This document shows positions 44,781-54,762 of a DNA stretch of 64,000 nt, piece by piece. Position numbers and translations under genes: made by a program. A model generated the notes under the pieces. That model was not told the origin of the DNA, did not search any database, and saw only the letters and a list, made by a program, of their open reading frames with translations. Position 1 is the stretch's first letter; every line of letters starts with the position of its first letter. The stretch comes from Alphaproteobacteria bacterium (lineage in GTDB: Bacteria; Pseudomonadota; Alphaproteobacteria; UBA8366): assembly GCA_028281325.1 (NCBI GenBank), contig JANQKC010000011.1, positions 1 through 64,000 of the forward strand, read 5' to 3'.

Positions 44781-46148
44781 TCAGCTATCGGTCTCCGGCG
44801 CCTTGCTGGTCGACTTCAACCCTTCCGGCTGGCCGACGACGGTGACCGTAAGCTTGTCCACGTCGAGAATCCGTTTCGCGAGACGATCGATATCCTGCCG
44901 CGTCACGCCGTCGATATACCCGGCGCGACGGTCGAGATAGTCGACCCCCAACGCGTGATACTGCATCGCCACCAGGATCGAGGCGATCCGGTCGCTGCTG
45001 GTGAACTGCAGCGGGAAAGATCCGTTCAGAAAGAGCTTCGCGTTCTTCAACTCCTCGTCCGAAACGCCGGTCTCGCGCATCCGCTGGATCTGCGCCCGGA
45101 TCAACTCGACCGATTGGGCCATCCGGGCATTGGCGGTCGCCACGCTGCCCATCCAGAACGGCGCGCCCTCGCGCGGACTGAGATAGCTATAGACCGAATA
45201 GGCGAGGCCCCGCTTCTCGCGCACCTCTTCGTAAAGCCAGGAACTGAACGAGCCGCCGCCGAGAATGTGGTTCATGACATAAGCGGTGTAATAGTCCGGG
45301 TCGCTGCGCGACAGCCCGGGCAGGCCGAACACCGCCACGCTCTGTGGCACCGACCGCTCGACGATGAAGGTCGCCCCTTGCGCCCCGGGCGACGCTGTTT
45401 CGAGCGGCGTCCGCTCGGCCTTCGCCGGAAGAGCGCCGAAGGCCTGGTCCAACAGCGGACCCAACTCGGCGATGCTGATATCGCCGGACACCCCAACCAG
45501 CAACTGGTCCCGGGCAAGATGATGTTTCGCGAAATCCCGCAAATCCGCCACCTCGATCGCGCCGATCGTCGTCTCGGTTCCGCTGACCGGCCGGCCATAA
45601 GGATGATCGGGAAAGACCGCGCGCTGCCAGATGCGCCGGGCGATGTATCCCGGCCGCGTCGAGCGCCGTTTGAGCGACGCCAGAACCTCGCCGCGGATGC
45701 GCTGCACCGGCTCGGCGTCGAACCGCGGTTCGGTCATCGCCAACCGCAGCAGACGAACCGCTTCGTCACGGTTGCGGTTGAGTGTTTTCAAGCTGCCCCT
45801 GAAGCTGTCATACCCCGCCCGGAAGCCGAGTTGGATCGACAGATTCTGCAGCCGGCCCTGAAAGGCCTGGCTGTCCAAATCGCCCGCGCCTTCGTCCAGT
45901 AGCGACGCGGTCATACTGGCCAATCCGGCCTTACCGCTCGGGTCGCCGGCCGCGCCGCCCCGGAACAGGAACTCGATGGAAACCAACGGCACCGACGCGT
46001 CCTGCACGAACCACGCTTCGATCCCGCCGGGACTGACCACTTTCTGCACCTCGACCGCACGCGCGGCATGGGTCCACCCGACGGTCAGCAGAATGAAAAG
46101 CAGGACCGTTCGCCCGGCGAAACGATAATTTTGAGTCTTTCCGAACAT
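44781..46148 (-). CDS. M16 family peptidase-like protein, inactive subunit
   Basis: A 455-aa periplasmic protein. The N-terminal signal peptide has the hydrophobic core TVLLFILLTVGW and an Ala-rich end (HAARA). The M16 fold is complete, but the HxxEH zinc motif is missing: the equivalent segment reads LASMTASLLDEGAG. The substrate-binding Arg/Tyr pair is kept in REKRGLAYSVYSY. It pairs with the active subunit 10 bases upstream to form a heterodimeric zinc peptidase, as in mitochondrial processing peptidase relatives. Confidence 0.9.
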   Translation of the reverse strand: MFGKTQNYRFAGRTVLLFILLTVGWTHAARAVEVQKVVSPGGIEAWFVQDASVPLVSIEFLFRGGAAGDPSGKAGLASMTASLLDEGAGDLDSQAFQGRLQNLSIQLGFRAGYDSFRGSLKTLNRNRDEAVRLLRLAMTEPRFDAEPVQRIRGEVLASLKRRSTRPGYIARRIWQRAVFPDHPYGRPVSGTETTIGAIEVADLRDFAKHHLARDQLLVGVSGDISIAELGPLLDQAFGALPAKAERTPLETASPGAQGATFIVERSVPQSVAVFGLPGLSRSDPDYYTAYVMNHILGGGSFSSWLYEEVREKRGLAYSVYSYLSPREGAPFWMGSVATANARMAQSVELIRAQIQRMRETGVSDEELKNAKLFLNGSFPLQFTSSDRIASILVAMQYHALGVDYLDRRAGYIDGVTRQDIDRLAKRILDVDKLTVTVVGQPEGLKSTSKAPETDS

Positions 46149-46158
46149 GGGCTGTCCC

Positions 46159-47502
46159 TCAGCTTGTTTCTTCCGGCAGCAGCACGGCGGTCACGGTGCC
46201 GGGCTGCTCGAACACCGCCTTGGCCGCCGCGTTCACCGAGTCGACGGTCACTGCCCCGACCCGCGCCGGCCAACTCTCGACGTCCTCGATCGTCAAGCCG
46301 ATCATCAGCGCGCTGCCGATGATGCGGGCGGGCCCACTGACCGAATCTCGCGCGAAAATCGCCGCGTCCTGGAGCCGCCGCACCGCATCGGTGACTTCCT
46401 GCTCGGTCACTCCATCCTTGAGCAGCCGCGCGATCTCTCGCTCGATCAGGATTTCCACGTCGTCGAGCTTCTGGCCGGGGCGCGGCGAACCGTAAAGGGC
46501 GAACTGGCCCGGCCCGCGCGCGTCGGCGTCGTACCAGGCGCCGGCGGAGGCCGCGACCTTTTCCTCGACGGCCAGTGCCCTATAAAGCCGGCTCGTCGAC
46601 CCGCCGCCGAGAATTTCGGCCAAAACCTGCAGGGCGTAGGTATGCTCCCTCGGTCCAGCCCCGTAGCTGGGCGCCAGGTAGCGGCGCGACCAACTCGGCT
46701 GGCGCACCTGCTTGTGCTTATAGGTCACGCGGCGATCCGCAAGCTGCGGCGGCTCGCGCCAATCCGGCCGCTCCGGCAGCGTCCGGGCCGGGATCACGCC
46801 GTAGTATTTCTCGGCCAGCGGCTTCACCGTCTCGACGGTCACGTCGCCGGAGATCACCAGGACCGCGTTGTTGGGCGCATACCAATCCCGGTAGAAGGCC
46901 AGCAGGTCGTCGCGGGACAGGCCGTCGACCTCATGCTGCCAGCCGATGATCGGGATGCGATACGGATGGTTCATGTATTGCGCGGCGTCGGCATGTTCAT
47001 TCAATTTGCCCGCCGGGTTGTTCTCGATGCGGCTGCGCCGCTCCTCGGCAACCACCTGGCGCTCCGGCTCGATCACTTCCTCCGACAACACCAGATTGGT
47101 CATCCGGTCCGCCTCGATCTTCATCATCGCTTCGAGACGGTCCGACGCGACCGTTTGGAAATAACCGGTAAAGTCCTGCGACGTGAAGGCGTTTTCCCGC
47201 CCGCCGTTCCGCGCCACGGTCGCCGAGAACTCGCCGGGCGCCAGCGTCTTGGTGCCCTTGAACATGAGATGTTCGAGATAGTGGGCGATGCCGGATTTCC
47301 CCGGCGGTTCGTCCATCGCGCCGACCCGGTAATAGATCATATGGGTGACCACCGGCACGCGATGATTCGAAATGACCACGACCTGGAGGCCGTTCTCCAA
47401 CGTAAAGCTTTTGGGATTGAAAACCGCAGCGTGGCCCGGCGCCAAAATCGCCAGTATCGCCATCGCCGCTATGAACCATAGGGGAAATGTCTTAATGCGC
47501 AT
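46159..47502 (-). CDS. M16 family zinc metallopeptidase, active subunit
   Basis: A 447-aa secreted peptidase. The signal peptide runs to about residue 25 (WFIAAMAILAILAPGHA). The zinc motif HYLEH follows GKSGIA (residues near 70-78), and the second Glu ligand lies about 76 residues later in EPERQVVAEERRSR. A C-terminal M16 domain follows. It probably degrades or processes peptides in the periplasm with the inactive partner. It is transcribed after the DUF3035 lipoprotein gene. Confidence 0.93.
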   Translation of the reverse strand: MRIKTFPLWFIAAMAILAILAPGHAAVFNPKSFTLENGLQVVVISNHRVPVVTHMIYYRVGAMDEPPGKSGIAHYLEHLMFKGTKTLAPGEFSATVARNGGRENAFTSQDFTGYFQTVASDRLEAMMKIEADRMTNLVLSEEVIEPERQVVAEERRSRIENNPAGKLNEHADAAQYMNHPYRIPIIGWQHEVDGLSRDDLLAFYRDWYAPNNAVLVISGDVTVETVKPLAEKYYGVIPARTLPERPDWREPPQLADRRVTYKHKQVRQPSWSRRYLAPSYGAGPREHTYALQVLAEILGGGSTSRLYRALAVEEKVAASAGAWYDADARGPGQFALYGSPRPGQKLDDVEILIEREIARLLKDGVTEQEVTDAVRRLQDAAIFARDSVSGPARIIGSALMIGLTIEDVESWPARVGAVTVDSVNAAAKAVFEQPGTVTAVLLPEETS

Positions 47503-47629
47503 CGTCCATCCTATTTAGCGGTCACGCTAGGCAGCATATATGCGGCCAACACCCTACCAAAGCAATAGGGCGTAAAAAGGGTATAACGATGTCGTTATTA
47601 TTTTGTTTACAAAGATTACCACGCCGAAA

Positions 47630-48208
47630 CTACTTCGGCGGCGCGGACGTTCCCTCGTTCGACGGCGCCGGTGGCTCGCCCAGGGCCGATTTGCGGTTCA
47701 GACGCTCCGCTTCCTTCTTGGGATCCACGACCTCGTTGACCGTCGACGTGCTCCGCCAGAAGACCAATTTGTCGACGATCGACTCGTCCTCCGCGACGCG
47801 GCCGCTCTCGCGGTTCACCAAGACGCGGATATCGGGATCGACGTTGGACGCGCCCGCGAGATCGAGCAACGCCTGCTCGCCGGCGGACGGGCCGCTCTGG
47901 GCTGGGGCATTGAAGCCCCTGGCGTTTTGGTCGCCCGCGCCGACGCCAGCAGGCTGTACGGCGGGGTCTTGCTGTGCCGACGTCAACAGCCGGGACCGCG
48001 CCTGATCGCGGGGCGTGACCTCGTTCGGGCGTTCCGCGCCGGTGCGCGGCGGCCGCAGCGCGAAATCGGGCGGCTGACTCAACGGTGCCCGCGACACCAC
48101 GCCGAACTCGTCCGGGCCGGCCCGGCGAGTGGCGTCGAACAGAACGCAGCCGGACAGCATCACCGCCGCCATCGCCATCGTTCCGACTTTCAAGACACCA
48201 CGGTCCAC
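47630..48208 (-). CDS. DUF3035 lipoprotein
   Basis: A 192-aa envelope lipoprotein. The lipobox VMLSGC sits near residues 16-21. The mature N-terminus has GPDEFGVVSRAPLSQPPDF, the DUF3035 signature restricted to alphaproteobacteria. The C-terminal part is Pro- and Glu-rich and disordered. The GTG start at 48208 has GGGAG six bases upstream. It lies between lspA and the M16 pair, 33 bases after lspA. Its function is unknown; it may be an outer-membrane assembly factor. Confidence 0.85.
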   Translation of the reverse strand: MDRGVLKVGTMAMAAVMLSGCVLFDATRRAGPDEFGVVSRAPLSQPPDFALRPPRTGAERPNEVTPRDQARSRLLTSAQQDPAVQPAGVGAGDQNARGFNAPAQSGPSAGEQALLDLAGASNVDPDIRVLVNRESGRVAEDESIVDKLVFWRSTSTVNEVVDPKKEAERLNRKSALGEPPAPSNEGTSAPPK

Positions 48209-48240
48209 GTCCTGCTCCCACTACTGATCAAGCGTCCGTT

Positions 48241-48720
48241 TTAAACGGGTTTCCGGCGATTTTCAAATAACCCATCGAAAAGAATAAGGATTACGCCGAT
48301 GAATATCGACGAATCGGCGACATTGAAGGCCGGCCAATGGTAGCCGAAAGCGTGAAAATCCAGGAAATCGACCACCGCTTGATACTGCAACCGGTCGATC
48401 ACATTGCCGATCGCCCCGCCCAGCACGAACCCCAAACCGGCCGCCAGCACCCGGTTTTCCGCGTTCCGTAGCCACAGAACCAGGAAAATCGAGATCGTGA
48501 TTGCGAGCCCGGACAGGATATAGGGCGCCCATGCGGCGTCCGAGGCGAACAGCCCGAAGCTGACGCCGCGGTTCCAGACCAGCACTAAATTGAAGAAGCT
48601 GGTCACCGGAACCACCCGAGGATTATCGAGAAACTCGGCGAGCACCCATAGTTTGGTGGCCTGATCGAAGACAATGATCACGCCCGCGATGATAAGACCC
48701 AGCCGCAGCATTGCGCTCAT
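48241..48720 (-). CDS. lspA: signal peptidase II (prolipoprotein signal peptidase)
   Basis: A 159-aa inner-membrane aspartic protease with four transmembrane helices that cleaves lipoprotein signal peptides. Catalytic aspartates lie in [11 protein letters not shown] and [12 protein letters not shown]. Helix 1 has [13 protein letters not shown] and the central helices [11 protein letters not shown]. The ATG at 48720 overlaps the ileS stop as ATGA. Its substrates include the adjacent DUF3035 lipoprotein. Confidence 0.96.
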   Translation of the reverse strand: MSAMLRLGLIIAGVIIVFDQATKLWVLAEFLDNPRVVPVTSFFNLVLVWNRGVSFGLFASDAAWAPYILSGLAITISIFLVLWLRNAENRVLAAGLGFVLGGAIGNVIDRLQYQAVVDFLDFHAFGYHWPAFNVADSSIFIGVILILFDGLFENRRKPV

Positions 48721-51581
48721 GCGGCGACACGGCTGGACCGGACGGCGGCGGCGCAGCGGTTGCAGGTTCCCGGAACGTCGGGATGGCTGCCGACCTCGGG
48801 CAGGACCTTCCAGCAGCGGGCGCATTTCTGGCCTTCCGCCATCTTCGGCACGACGGCGACCCCGTTCACCTCGGGTAGCGTGAACGCTTCCGCCGGCGCG
48901 GGCTCGACAAGGATCGTGACATCCGACGTGATGGTGATGTCGGCAAGGTCGAGACCGTCGATGGCCGCCTGGAACTCCTTCGAGAGATAGACGTCCGGCG
49001 CCGCCAGCAGGCTCGACCCAATCCGTTTTTCGGCCCGCTCGATCTCTAACGCGCCCAACACGACACGGCGGATGTCGCGCACCTTCTCCCAGCGTGCGGC
49101 CAGGGCGTCGTTCCGCCAGTCCGCCGGGATGTCGGGATACTGCCGTAAATGCACGCTGCCGTCCTCGTCCGGATAGCGGGCCAGCCACGCCTCCTCCGCC
49201 GTGAAGCAGAGGATCGGCGCGAACCACGCGGTCAGACAATCGAACAACGTGGCCAGCACGGTCTGCGCCGCCCGGCGGCGCAATGAGTCCGGCGCGTCGC
49301 AATACAGCGTGTCCTTGCGGATGTCGAAGTAGAAGGCCGACAGGTCGATGGCGCAGAAATCATGCAGGTTCCGGAACATGGCGTGGAAGTCGTAGCGCTC
49401 GGCGCAATCCCGGATGATCCGGTCCATCTCCCAGATGCGATGCAGCGCCCAACGTTCCAGTTCGGGCATGTCGGCCGGATCGACGCGGTCCGTCCCGTCA
49501 TAACCGTTCAGATTCCCGAGCAGATAACGCAGCGTGTTGCGCAGCCGCCGGTAGGCGTCCACCTGATGCTTGATGATCTCGGGGCCGATCTTCAGGTCTT
49601 CGGAATAGTCCGACGCGACGACCCACAGCCGCAGCATCTCCGCGCCGTATTGGTCGACGACCTCTTGCGGGCCGACGGAGTTGTTGAGCGACTTGGACAT
49701 CTTGCGGCCGTCCTCGGCCATCACAAAGCCATGGGTCAACACCTGATCATAGGGCGCCCGGCCGCGCGTGCCGCAGGATTCCAGCAGCGAGGAGTGGAAC
49801 CAGCCGCGATGCTGATCCGATCCTTCGAGATACAGCGTCGCCGGCCAGGCCAGGTCCTCGCGCTGTTCCAGCACGAAGGCGTGGGTCGACCCGGAATCGA
49901 ACCAGACGTCGACGACGTCGCGCACCTGCTCGTAATCGCCCGGATTGTAGTCGTTGCCGAGAAAACGCGACGGCTCGCTGTTAAACCAGGCATCCGCCCC
50001 TTCGGCCTCGAACGCCTTCACGATCCGGTCCACGACCTTGGCGTCGCGCAACGGCTCGCCGGTCTTCTTCTCGACGAAGACCGGAATCGGCACGCCCCAG
50101 GCGCGCTGCCGGGAGATGCACCAGTCCGGCCGAGATTCGATCATCGAATGCAAGCGGTTGCGACCCTGCGCCGGGAAGAACTCGGTCTCGCCGATCGCGC
50201 TGAGCGCCTTGTCGCGCAGCTCGTTGTTGTCCATCGAGATGAACCACTGCGCCGTGTTCCGGAAGATCAGCGGGGCCTTGGACCGCCAGGAATGCGGATA
50301 GCTATGCTTCAGCCGCCCCTTGGCCAGCAGCCCGCCCGCCTCGATCATCGCGCCGATCACCGCCCCGGTGATATCGCCGGGCTTGCCGTCCGCCGTGTAG
50401 ACCGTCTTGCCGGCGAACATCGGCACGTGATCGTAGAACACGCCGTCCTCGCCGACCGTCGCCGGAATCTCCAGCCCATGCCGCGCGCCCAGCACGAAGT
50501 CGTCCGCGCCATGCCCCGGCGCGATATGCACGAAGCCCGTGCCCTGTTCGGTGGTCACGAAATCGGCCGCCATCAGCGGCGCGTCGTGGTCGTAGCCTTG
50601 TCCGCGAAGCGGGTGCGCGCACACGGTGCCGGCCAAATCCGACCCTTTGAGTTTGCCGACAACCGAATGACCGGTAATCTTCGCTTCCTCGCACACGGTC
50701 GCCAGCAACAGTTCCGCGACGGCGATCTTTTCGCCGACCTTGGCGAGGCTGCCCTCGGCCACCTCGGTGACCTCGACCACCACATAGTCGAAGTCCGCGC
50801 CATACGCGAGCCCCCGGTTGCCCGGCATGGTCCAGGGCGTCGTGGTCCAGATCACGACCGACGCGCCTTCGAGCACCGGCGCCGACGCCCGCACCACGGG
50901 AAAACGGATATGGATCGTCGGCGAGGAGATATCGTGATACTCGACCTCGGCCTCGGCCAGTGCGGTCTTCTCGACGATCGACCACAGCACCGGCTTGGAC
51001 CCGCGGTAGAGGCCGCCATTCAACAGAAAGGCGCCGATCTCGCGGGCGATCTGCGCTTCGGCCCCATAGTCCATCGTGGTGTAGGGCCGGTCCCAGTCGC
51101 CGAAGACGCCGAGGCGCTTGAACTCCTCACGCTGCACGTCGATCCAATGGGTCGCGAAGTCGCGGCATTCCTGGCGGAATTCGTCCACCGGAACCGCGTC
51201 CTTGTCCTGACCCTTCTCGCGGTACTGTTCCTCGATCTTCCATTCGATCGGCAGACCGTGACAGTCCCAGCCGGGCACGTAGTTCGCGTCCTTGCCCAGC
51301 ATCTGCTGCGACCGGTTGACCACGTCCTTCAGGATCTTGTTCAGCGCGTGGCCGATATGCAGATGGCCGTTCGCATAGGGCGGGCCGTCGTGCAGGATGA
51401 ATTTCGGTCGGCCCTTCGACTGCGCGCGCAGCTTGCGCCACAGATCCATCTCGTGCCAGCGCGCCAGCAGCTCGGGCTCGCGTTTCGGCAACCCGGCCTT
51501 CATGGGAAAGGCCGTCCGCGGCAGGTGAATGGTGTCTTTATAGTCGACAGTCATGACGTCATTTTCCGATTGGCGCGCCAT
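48717..51581 (-). CDS. ileS: isoleucyl-tRNA synthetase
   Basis: A 954-aa class I synthetase. The HIGH-type motif is [11 protein letters not shown] and the second signature KMSKSLNN. The CP1 editing domain has [11 protein letters not shown]. The C-terminal zinc site reads CARCWKV with a further CNRC. Length is normal for alphaproteobacteria. The ATG at 51581 is adopted, but ATG 51554 is possible. It precedes lspA with a four-base overlap and follows ribF by 22 bases. Confidence 0.97.
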   Translation of the reverse strand: MARQSENDVMTVDYKDTIHLPRTAFPMKAGLPKREPELLARWHEMDLWRKLRAQSKGRPKFILHDGPPYANGHLHIGHALNKILKDVVNRSQQMLGKDANYVPGWDCHGLPIEWKIEEQYREKGQDKDAVPVDEFRQECRDFATHWIDVQREEFKRLGVFGDWDRPYTTMDYGAEAQIAREIGAFLLNGGLYRGSKPVLWSIVEKTALAEAEVEYHDISSPTIHIRFPVVRASAPVLEGASVVIWTTTPWTMPGNRGLAYGADFDYVVVEVTEVAEGSLAKVGEKIAVAELLLATVCEEAKITGHSVVGKLKGSDLAGTVCAHPLRGQGYDHDAPLMAADFVTTEQGTGFVHIAPGHGADDFVLGARHGLEIPATVGEDGVFYDHVPMFAGKTVYTADGKPGDITGAVIGAMIEAGGLLAKGRLKHSYPHSWRSKAPLIFRNTAQWFISMDNNELRDKALSAIGETEFFPAQGRNRLHSMIESRPDWCISRQRAWGVPIPVFVEKKTGEPLRDAKVVDRIVKAFEAEGADAWFNSEPSRFLGNDYNPGDYEQVRDVVDVWFDSGSTHAFVLEQREDLAWPATLYLEGSDQHRGWFHSSLLESCGTRGRAPYDQVLTHGFVMAEDGRKMSKSLNNSVGPQEVVDQYGAEMLRLWVVASDYSEDLKIGPEIIKHQVDAYRRLRNTLRYLLGNLNGYDGTDRVDPADMPELERWALHRIWEMDRIIRDCAERYDFHAMFRNLHDFCAIDLSAFYFDIRKDTLYCDAPDSLRRRAAQTVLATLFDCLTAWFAPILCFTAEEAWLARYPDEDGSVHLRQYPDIPADWRNDALAARWEKVRDIRRVVLGALEIERAEKRIGSSLLAAPDVYLSKEFQAAIDGLDLADITITSDVTILVEPAPAEAFTLPEVNGVAVVPKMAEGQKCARCWKVLPEVGSHPDVPGTCNRCAAAVRSSRVAA

Positions 51582-51603
51582 CCTATACGGCGCGAGGGAC
51601 GGG

Positions 51604-52560
51604 TCAAGAAGCGCCGGCGGCGCGGGTGCGTAAAATTCGGCCGGCCGCCGCGCTATCCTCGGCGATTTGCGCCTTCAACGCATCGAAACTGTCGAATTTG
51701 CGCTCGGGGCGGATGAACTCGATCATCGCGACCCGCAGATGCTGTCCGTAGATATCGTCGTCGAAATCGAACAGATGCGCCTCCAACAGCAGGCGCGATC
51801 CGTCGACCGTCGGCCGGGTGCCGAGATTGGCGACGCCGTCATACCATTCGGTCGCCGCGCCGTCGCCCACCCCGGCGCGCACGGCATAGACGCCATAGGC
51901 CGGACGCTGGTATTCGCCGAGCATGAGGTTCGCCGTGGGAAACCCAATGGTTCGGCCGCGCTGGTCGCCTTGTTCGACCCGTCCCTCGATCTCGAAGGGA
52001 CGGCCCAACAGGGCAGCCGCGTGGCCGGGCTTCCCGGCGGCGAGGTAGTCGCGGATGCGGGTCGAGGAATAGACCTCGCCGTCAGCGGAGGCCACAGGCT
52101 CGATCACGTTGACGGCGAAGCCGCCGTCCGCCGCCATGCTCTTGAGAAGATCGACATCGCCGCGCCGGCCGTTGCCGAAACGAAAGTCGTAGCCCACCGT
52201 GACCTGCCGCGCGCCGACCCCGTCGATCAGGATATTCCGCACGAACTCTTCCGCGCCGAGCTGCGCCATACGCTCGTTGAAGGCCAAGACCATCAGCGTG
52301 TCGACCTTGAGCGCGGCGAGATGGATCGCCTTGCTGCGGAACGGCGTCAACCGGAAGGGCGGTTGCTGCGGCGCGAAAAAACTGCGCGGATGCGGCTCGA
52401 AGGTGACGACCACGTGCGGCAGCCCCCGCGCCGCGGCATCGGCGACGGCGCCGCCGATCACCTCCTGATGGCCGCGGTGCACGCCGTCGAAATTGCCCAG
52501 CACGACGGCGCCGCCGCGCATGTCGTCGGGAACACCGTCGTAATGACGCAGGATTCGCAT
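51604..52560 (-). CDS. ribF: bifunctional riboflavin kinase/FAD synthetase
   Basis: A 318-aa cytoplasmic enzyme making FMN and FAD from riboflavin and ATP. The N-terminal FAD synthetase domain has [21 protein letters not shown] and [12 protein letters not shown]. The C-terminal flavokinase domain has [17 protein letters not shown] and [13 protein letters not shown]. The order ribF-ileS-lspA is conserved in many proteobacteria. Confidence 0.96.
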   Translation of the reverse strand: MRILRHYDGVPDDMRGGAVVLGNFDGVHRGHQEVIGGAVADAAARGLPHVVVTFEPHPRSFFAPQQPPFRLTPFRSKAIHLAALKVDTLMVLAFNERMAQLGAEEFVRNILIDGVGARQVTVGYDFRFGNGRRGDVDLLKSMAADGGFAVNVIEPVASADGEVYSSTRIRDYLAAGKPGHAAALLGRPFEIEGRVEQGDQRGRTIGFPTANLMLGEYQRPAYGVYAVRAGVGDGAATEWYDGVANLGTRPTVDGSRLLLEAHLFDFDDDIYGQHLRVAMIEFIRPERKFDSFDALKAQIAEDSAAAGRILRTRAAGAS

Positions 52561-52664
52561 CGCCTATCACTCAACGCACCGGCCCCGCCGGCCCCATGGG
52601 GGCACAGGTATAGCGGGCCGGAAGGCTTTTGTTTAGTGCTGAAGGCCGGCCGTGCGCGGCTGGA

Positions 52665-53141
52665 TCAAGCCGCCTTGCGCTTCTTGACGCGTTCGCGCGA
52701 GGGAACCAGCAGTGTCGAGAGGCCCTCGACGACCGGCTCTCCGGCGACCGTGCAGACGGATTTGGCCACGGCGCGGCACTTCTCCAGGTTGACGTCGGTA
52801 ATCGTCACCTCGGTCTGAACCGTGTCGCCCGGCCGGACCGGCGCGAGGAACTTGACCTCCTGGTTGAGGTAGATGCACCCCGGTCCCGGCAACTTGGTGC
52901 CCAGGACGGTGGAAATGAACACCGCGGTCAGCATGCCATGCGCGATCCGTCCCTTGAACATGGACTCGCGAGCGAATTCCTCGTTCAAATGCAGGGGGTT
53001 GTTGTCGCCGGATATGCCGGCGAAGATCACGATATCGGTTTCGGTAATGGTCTTTGCGTATTTCGCCGTCATCCCGACCGACAGGTCTTCGATGAAATAT
53101 CCGTGCAAGTGCGAGTTCGGACCGTCGCCATCCACAGCCAT
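52665..53141 (-). CDS. MaoC-family (R)-specific enoyl-CoA hydratase (PhaJ-like)
   Basis: A 158-aa single hot-dog-fold hydratase. The catalytic motif GISGDNNPLHLNEEFA supplies the Asp-His pair, followed by RIAHGMLTAVFISTVLGTKLPGPG. It converts trans-2-enoyl-CoA to (R)-3-hydroxyacyl-CoA, the route from beta-oxidation to polyhydroxyalkanoate. Short length and the promoter boxes at 53184-53211 support the PhaJ reading. Alternatives are other short-chain MaoC hydratases. Confidence 0.85.
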   Translation of the reverse strand: MAVDGDGPNSHLHGYFIEDLSVGMTAKYAKTITETDIVIFAGISGDNNPLHLNEEFARESMFKGRIAHGMLTAVFISTVLGTKLPGPGCIYLNQEVKFLAPVRPGDTVQTEVTITDVNLEKCRAVAKSVCTVAGEPVVEGLSTLLVPSRERVKKRKAA

Positions 53142-53183
53142 CTGCGCTTTCCCTTTCCCGGTAAGCCCGCAAGTTATTGATTT

Positions 53184-53211
53184 TGCGGCGCAGCAATTAT
53201 AGTGCGGCGCA
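53184..53211 (-). promoter_or_regulatory. candidate PhaR-type operator and -10 of the MaoC gene
   Basis: Two copies of TGCGGCGCA (53184-53192, 53203-53211), a TGC-N3-GCA arrangement, flank TATAAT on the minus strand (complement 53196-53201). TGC-N3-GCA-type boxes are known from PhaR sites in Paracoccus. The spacing of 19 bases puts both boxes on the same face of the helix. The -35 is weak. The inference is repression tied to polyhydroxyalkanoate. Confidence 0.45.
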
Positions 53212-53275
53212 ATATAACGAAACGTTAAAGTTAGGGCAATGTTACAGATTTCTTATTTTTTTGCCGAGGGTCGGT

Positions 53276-54535
53276 TTAGCTGCGGCGCAACCCGGACCGC
53301 ATGCCGACAAACCGCCCGGCCAGGGCGGCCAGCAACGTCACCATCATGAAGAGCGCCGCGCCGAGGAAAATCCACTCGGGCCGGCCGCCATCCATGAACA
53401 GGCCGAACATCAGGGGGGCGACGCTGGCGCCGACGCTCATCCCGACCGAGAGGAAGCCGAACACCTTGCCCATCTCGCCCGGCGGGGTAATCGCGCGCAC
53501 CATCATGTCACGGGCCGGCTGAACGTTGCCGAAGGCCAGGCCCGACAAGCAGAGCAGCGCGACCAAGACGGCCGGCGGCAGGTCGAAAAAGGCCGGCATC
53601 AGAATCGATACAGCGGCGATCACCAAGGCGCAGCTCGCGACTAGGTCGTGACGACCGATCCGATCGGCCAGAAAACCGCCGAGCAACACGCCGAAGGAAC
53701 TGGCGAACAGGAAGCCGGTCAGGGCGATGTTGGCGACCGCGTAGGGCGTGTCGTGCAATTCCATCAATCCGTTGATGGTGAAGGCGAAAATGCCGGTGGT
53801 GGTGAAGGTGATCGCGCAAAACAGACCGAAGAAGACCAGCATCGCCGGCGTGAGCAGAAGCGACCATCCCTGCCGTACGGCGCGTTCGACCGGGTGTTGC
53901 GGCGGCGGTGTCGCCCCCTTGCCCGGCGCGGCGCGGTCCAGAATGTCGCTGTTGAGCGCCATCACAGCCAGGGTGATCAGCCCCGCGCCGCCGGCGACCA
54001 GCACGGCGGTGCGCCATCCCCAGAAGGCCGCCATGGTCCCCATCGCCACCGGGGCCACGCTGCCGCCGAAGAATCCCGAAAAAGTGTGCAGCCCGAAGGC
54101 GCGGCCGACGCGTTTCTCGGAAATCGCGCCCGACATGATCGCGTAGTCGGCGGGATGGAAGACGCTGTTGCCGATCCCGGCGAGGACCGCCAGGACCAGC
54201 AGCATCCAATAGGCGTCCACCACCCCCATCAGCAATATCGCCAATGCGTTCAGCCCGAAGCCCGCCAACAGCAGGTGGCGCGCGCCGAACCGGTCGACCA
54301 GGAAGCCGACCGGCGCCTGGATGACGCCGCCGATCAGGTTATACGCGGTCAGGGCGAAACCCAGGGCGACATAGCTGACGCCGAAATCCTTCTGGATGAA
54401 CAGAAACAGCGGCGGCAGCGTCAGAAGGTAGAAATGGCTGAAGAAATGCCCGGCGGCGATCAGGCTGATAATCTTTGCGTCCTGTCCGGACACGCCGGAC
54501 GGCCGGTCGTCCAGCGTCCGGTCAGTCGGTGCCAT
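53276..54535 (-). CDS. MFS transporter
   Basis: A 419-aa major facilitator with about 12 helices. The first loop carries GFLVDRFGARHLL (motif A variant), and the second half repeats it as GGFLADRIGRHDLV. AGHFFSHFYLLTLPPLFLFI in helix 1 resembles the Fosmidomycin-resistance/3-phenylpropionate-like clade. The start overlaps the end of the DUF1289 gene by 14 bases. The substrate is unknown. Confidence 0.87.
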   Translation of the reverse strand: MAPTDRTLDDRPSGVSGQDAKIISLIAAGHFFSHFYLLTLPPLFLFIQKDFGVSYVALGFALTAYNLIGGVIQAPVGFLVDRFGARHLLLAGFGLNALAILLMGVVDAYWMLLVLAVLAGIGNSVFHPADYAIMSGAISEKRVGRAFGLHTFSGFFGGSVAPVAMGTMAAFWGWRTAVLVAGGAGLITLAVMALNSDILDRAAPGKGATPPPQHPVERAVRQGWSLLLTPAMLVFFGLFCAITFTTTGIFAFTINGLMELHDTPYAVANIALTGFLFASSFGVLLGGFLADRIGRHDLVASCALVIAAVSILMPAFFDLPPAVLVALLCLSGLAFGNVQPARDMMVRAITPPGEMGKVFGFLSVGMSVGASVAPLMFGLFMDGGRPEWIFLGAALFMMVTLLAALAGRFVGMRSGLRRS

Positions 54536-54758
54536 CGGGAGCCTGTTCCTGCCGCGCCTTCTTCGCCTCCCAGTCGCGCACATCCTCCTCGCGCCGCGCA
54601 TCGAGTTCCGGCAGCAGCGCCTGGCGCTCCTCCTCGCTGAATTTCCCCCATTGGGCGATTTCCTTCAGCGTCCGGTAACAGCCGAGGCAAAACCCACTCT
54701 TCGGATCGATCTGGCAGACGGCGACGCAGGGCGTCGTGGGATAGGGCGATTTGGTCAT
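54522..54758 (-). CDS. DUF1289 small cysteine-rich protein
   Basis: A 78-aa protein with the DUF1289 signature PCVAVCQIDPKSGFCLGCYR near residues 10-29 (four cysteines, possible metal site), followed by ELDARREEDV and a charged tail. Family members are often in operons with transporters. The MFS gene downstream overlaps it by 14 bases, so the two are cotranscribed. Its function is unknown. Confidence 0.87.
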   Translation of the reverse strand: MTKSPYPTTPCVAVCQIDPKSGFCLGCYRTLKEIAQWGKFSEEERQALLPELDARREEDVRDWEAKKARQEQAPDGTD

Positions 54759-54762
54759 CGGA

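Noticed and set aside
49362..51716. A long open frame on the plus strand opposite ileS.
   Set aside because: It is a composition shadow of the ileS frame. It has arginine- and histidine-rich translation and no family features.
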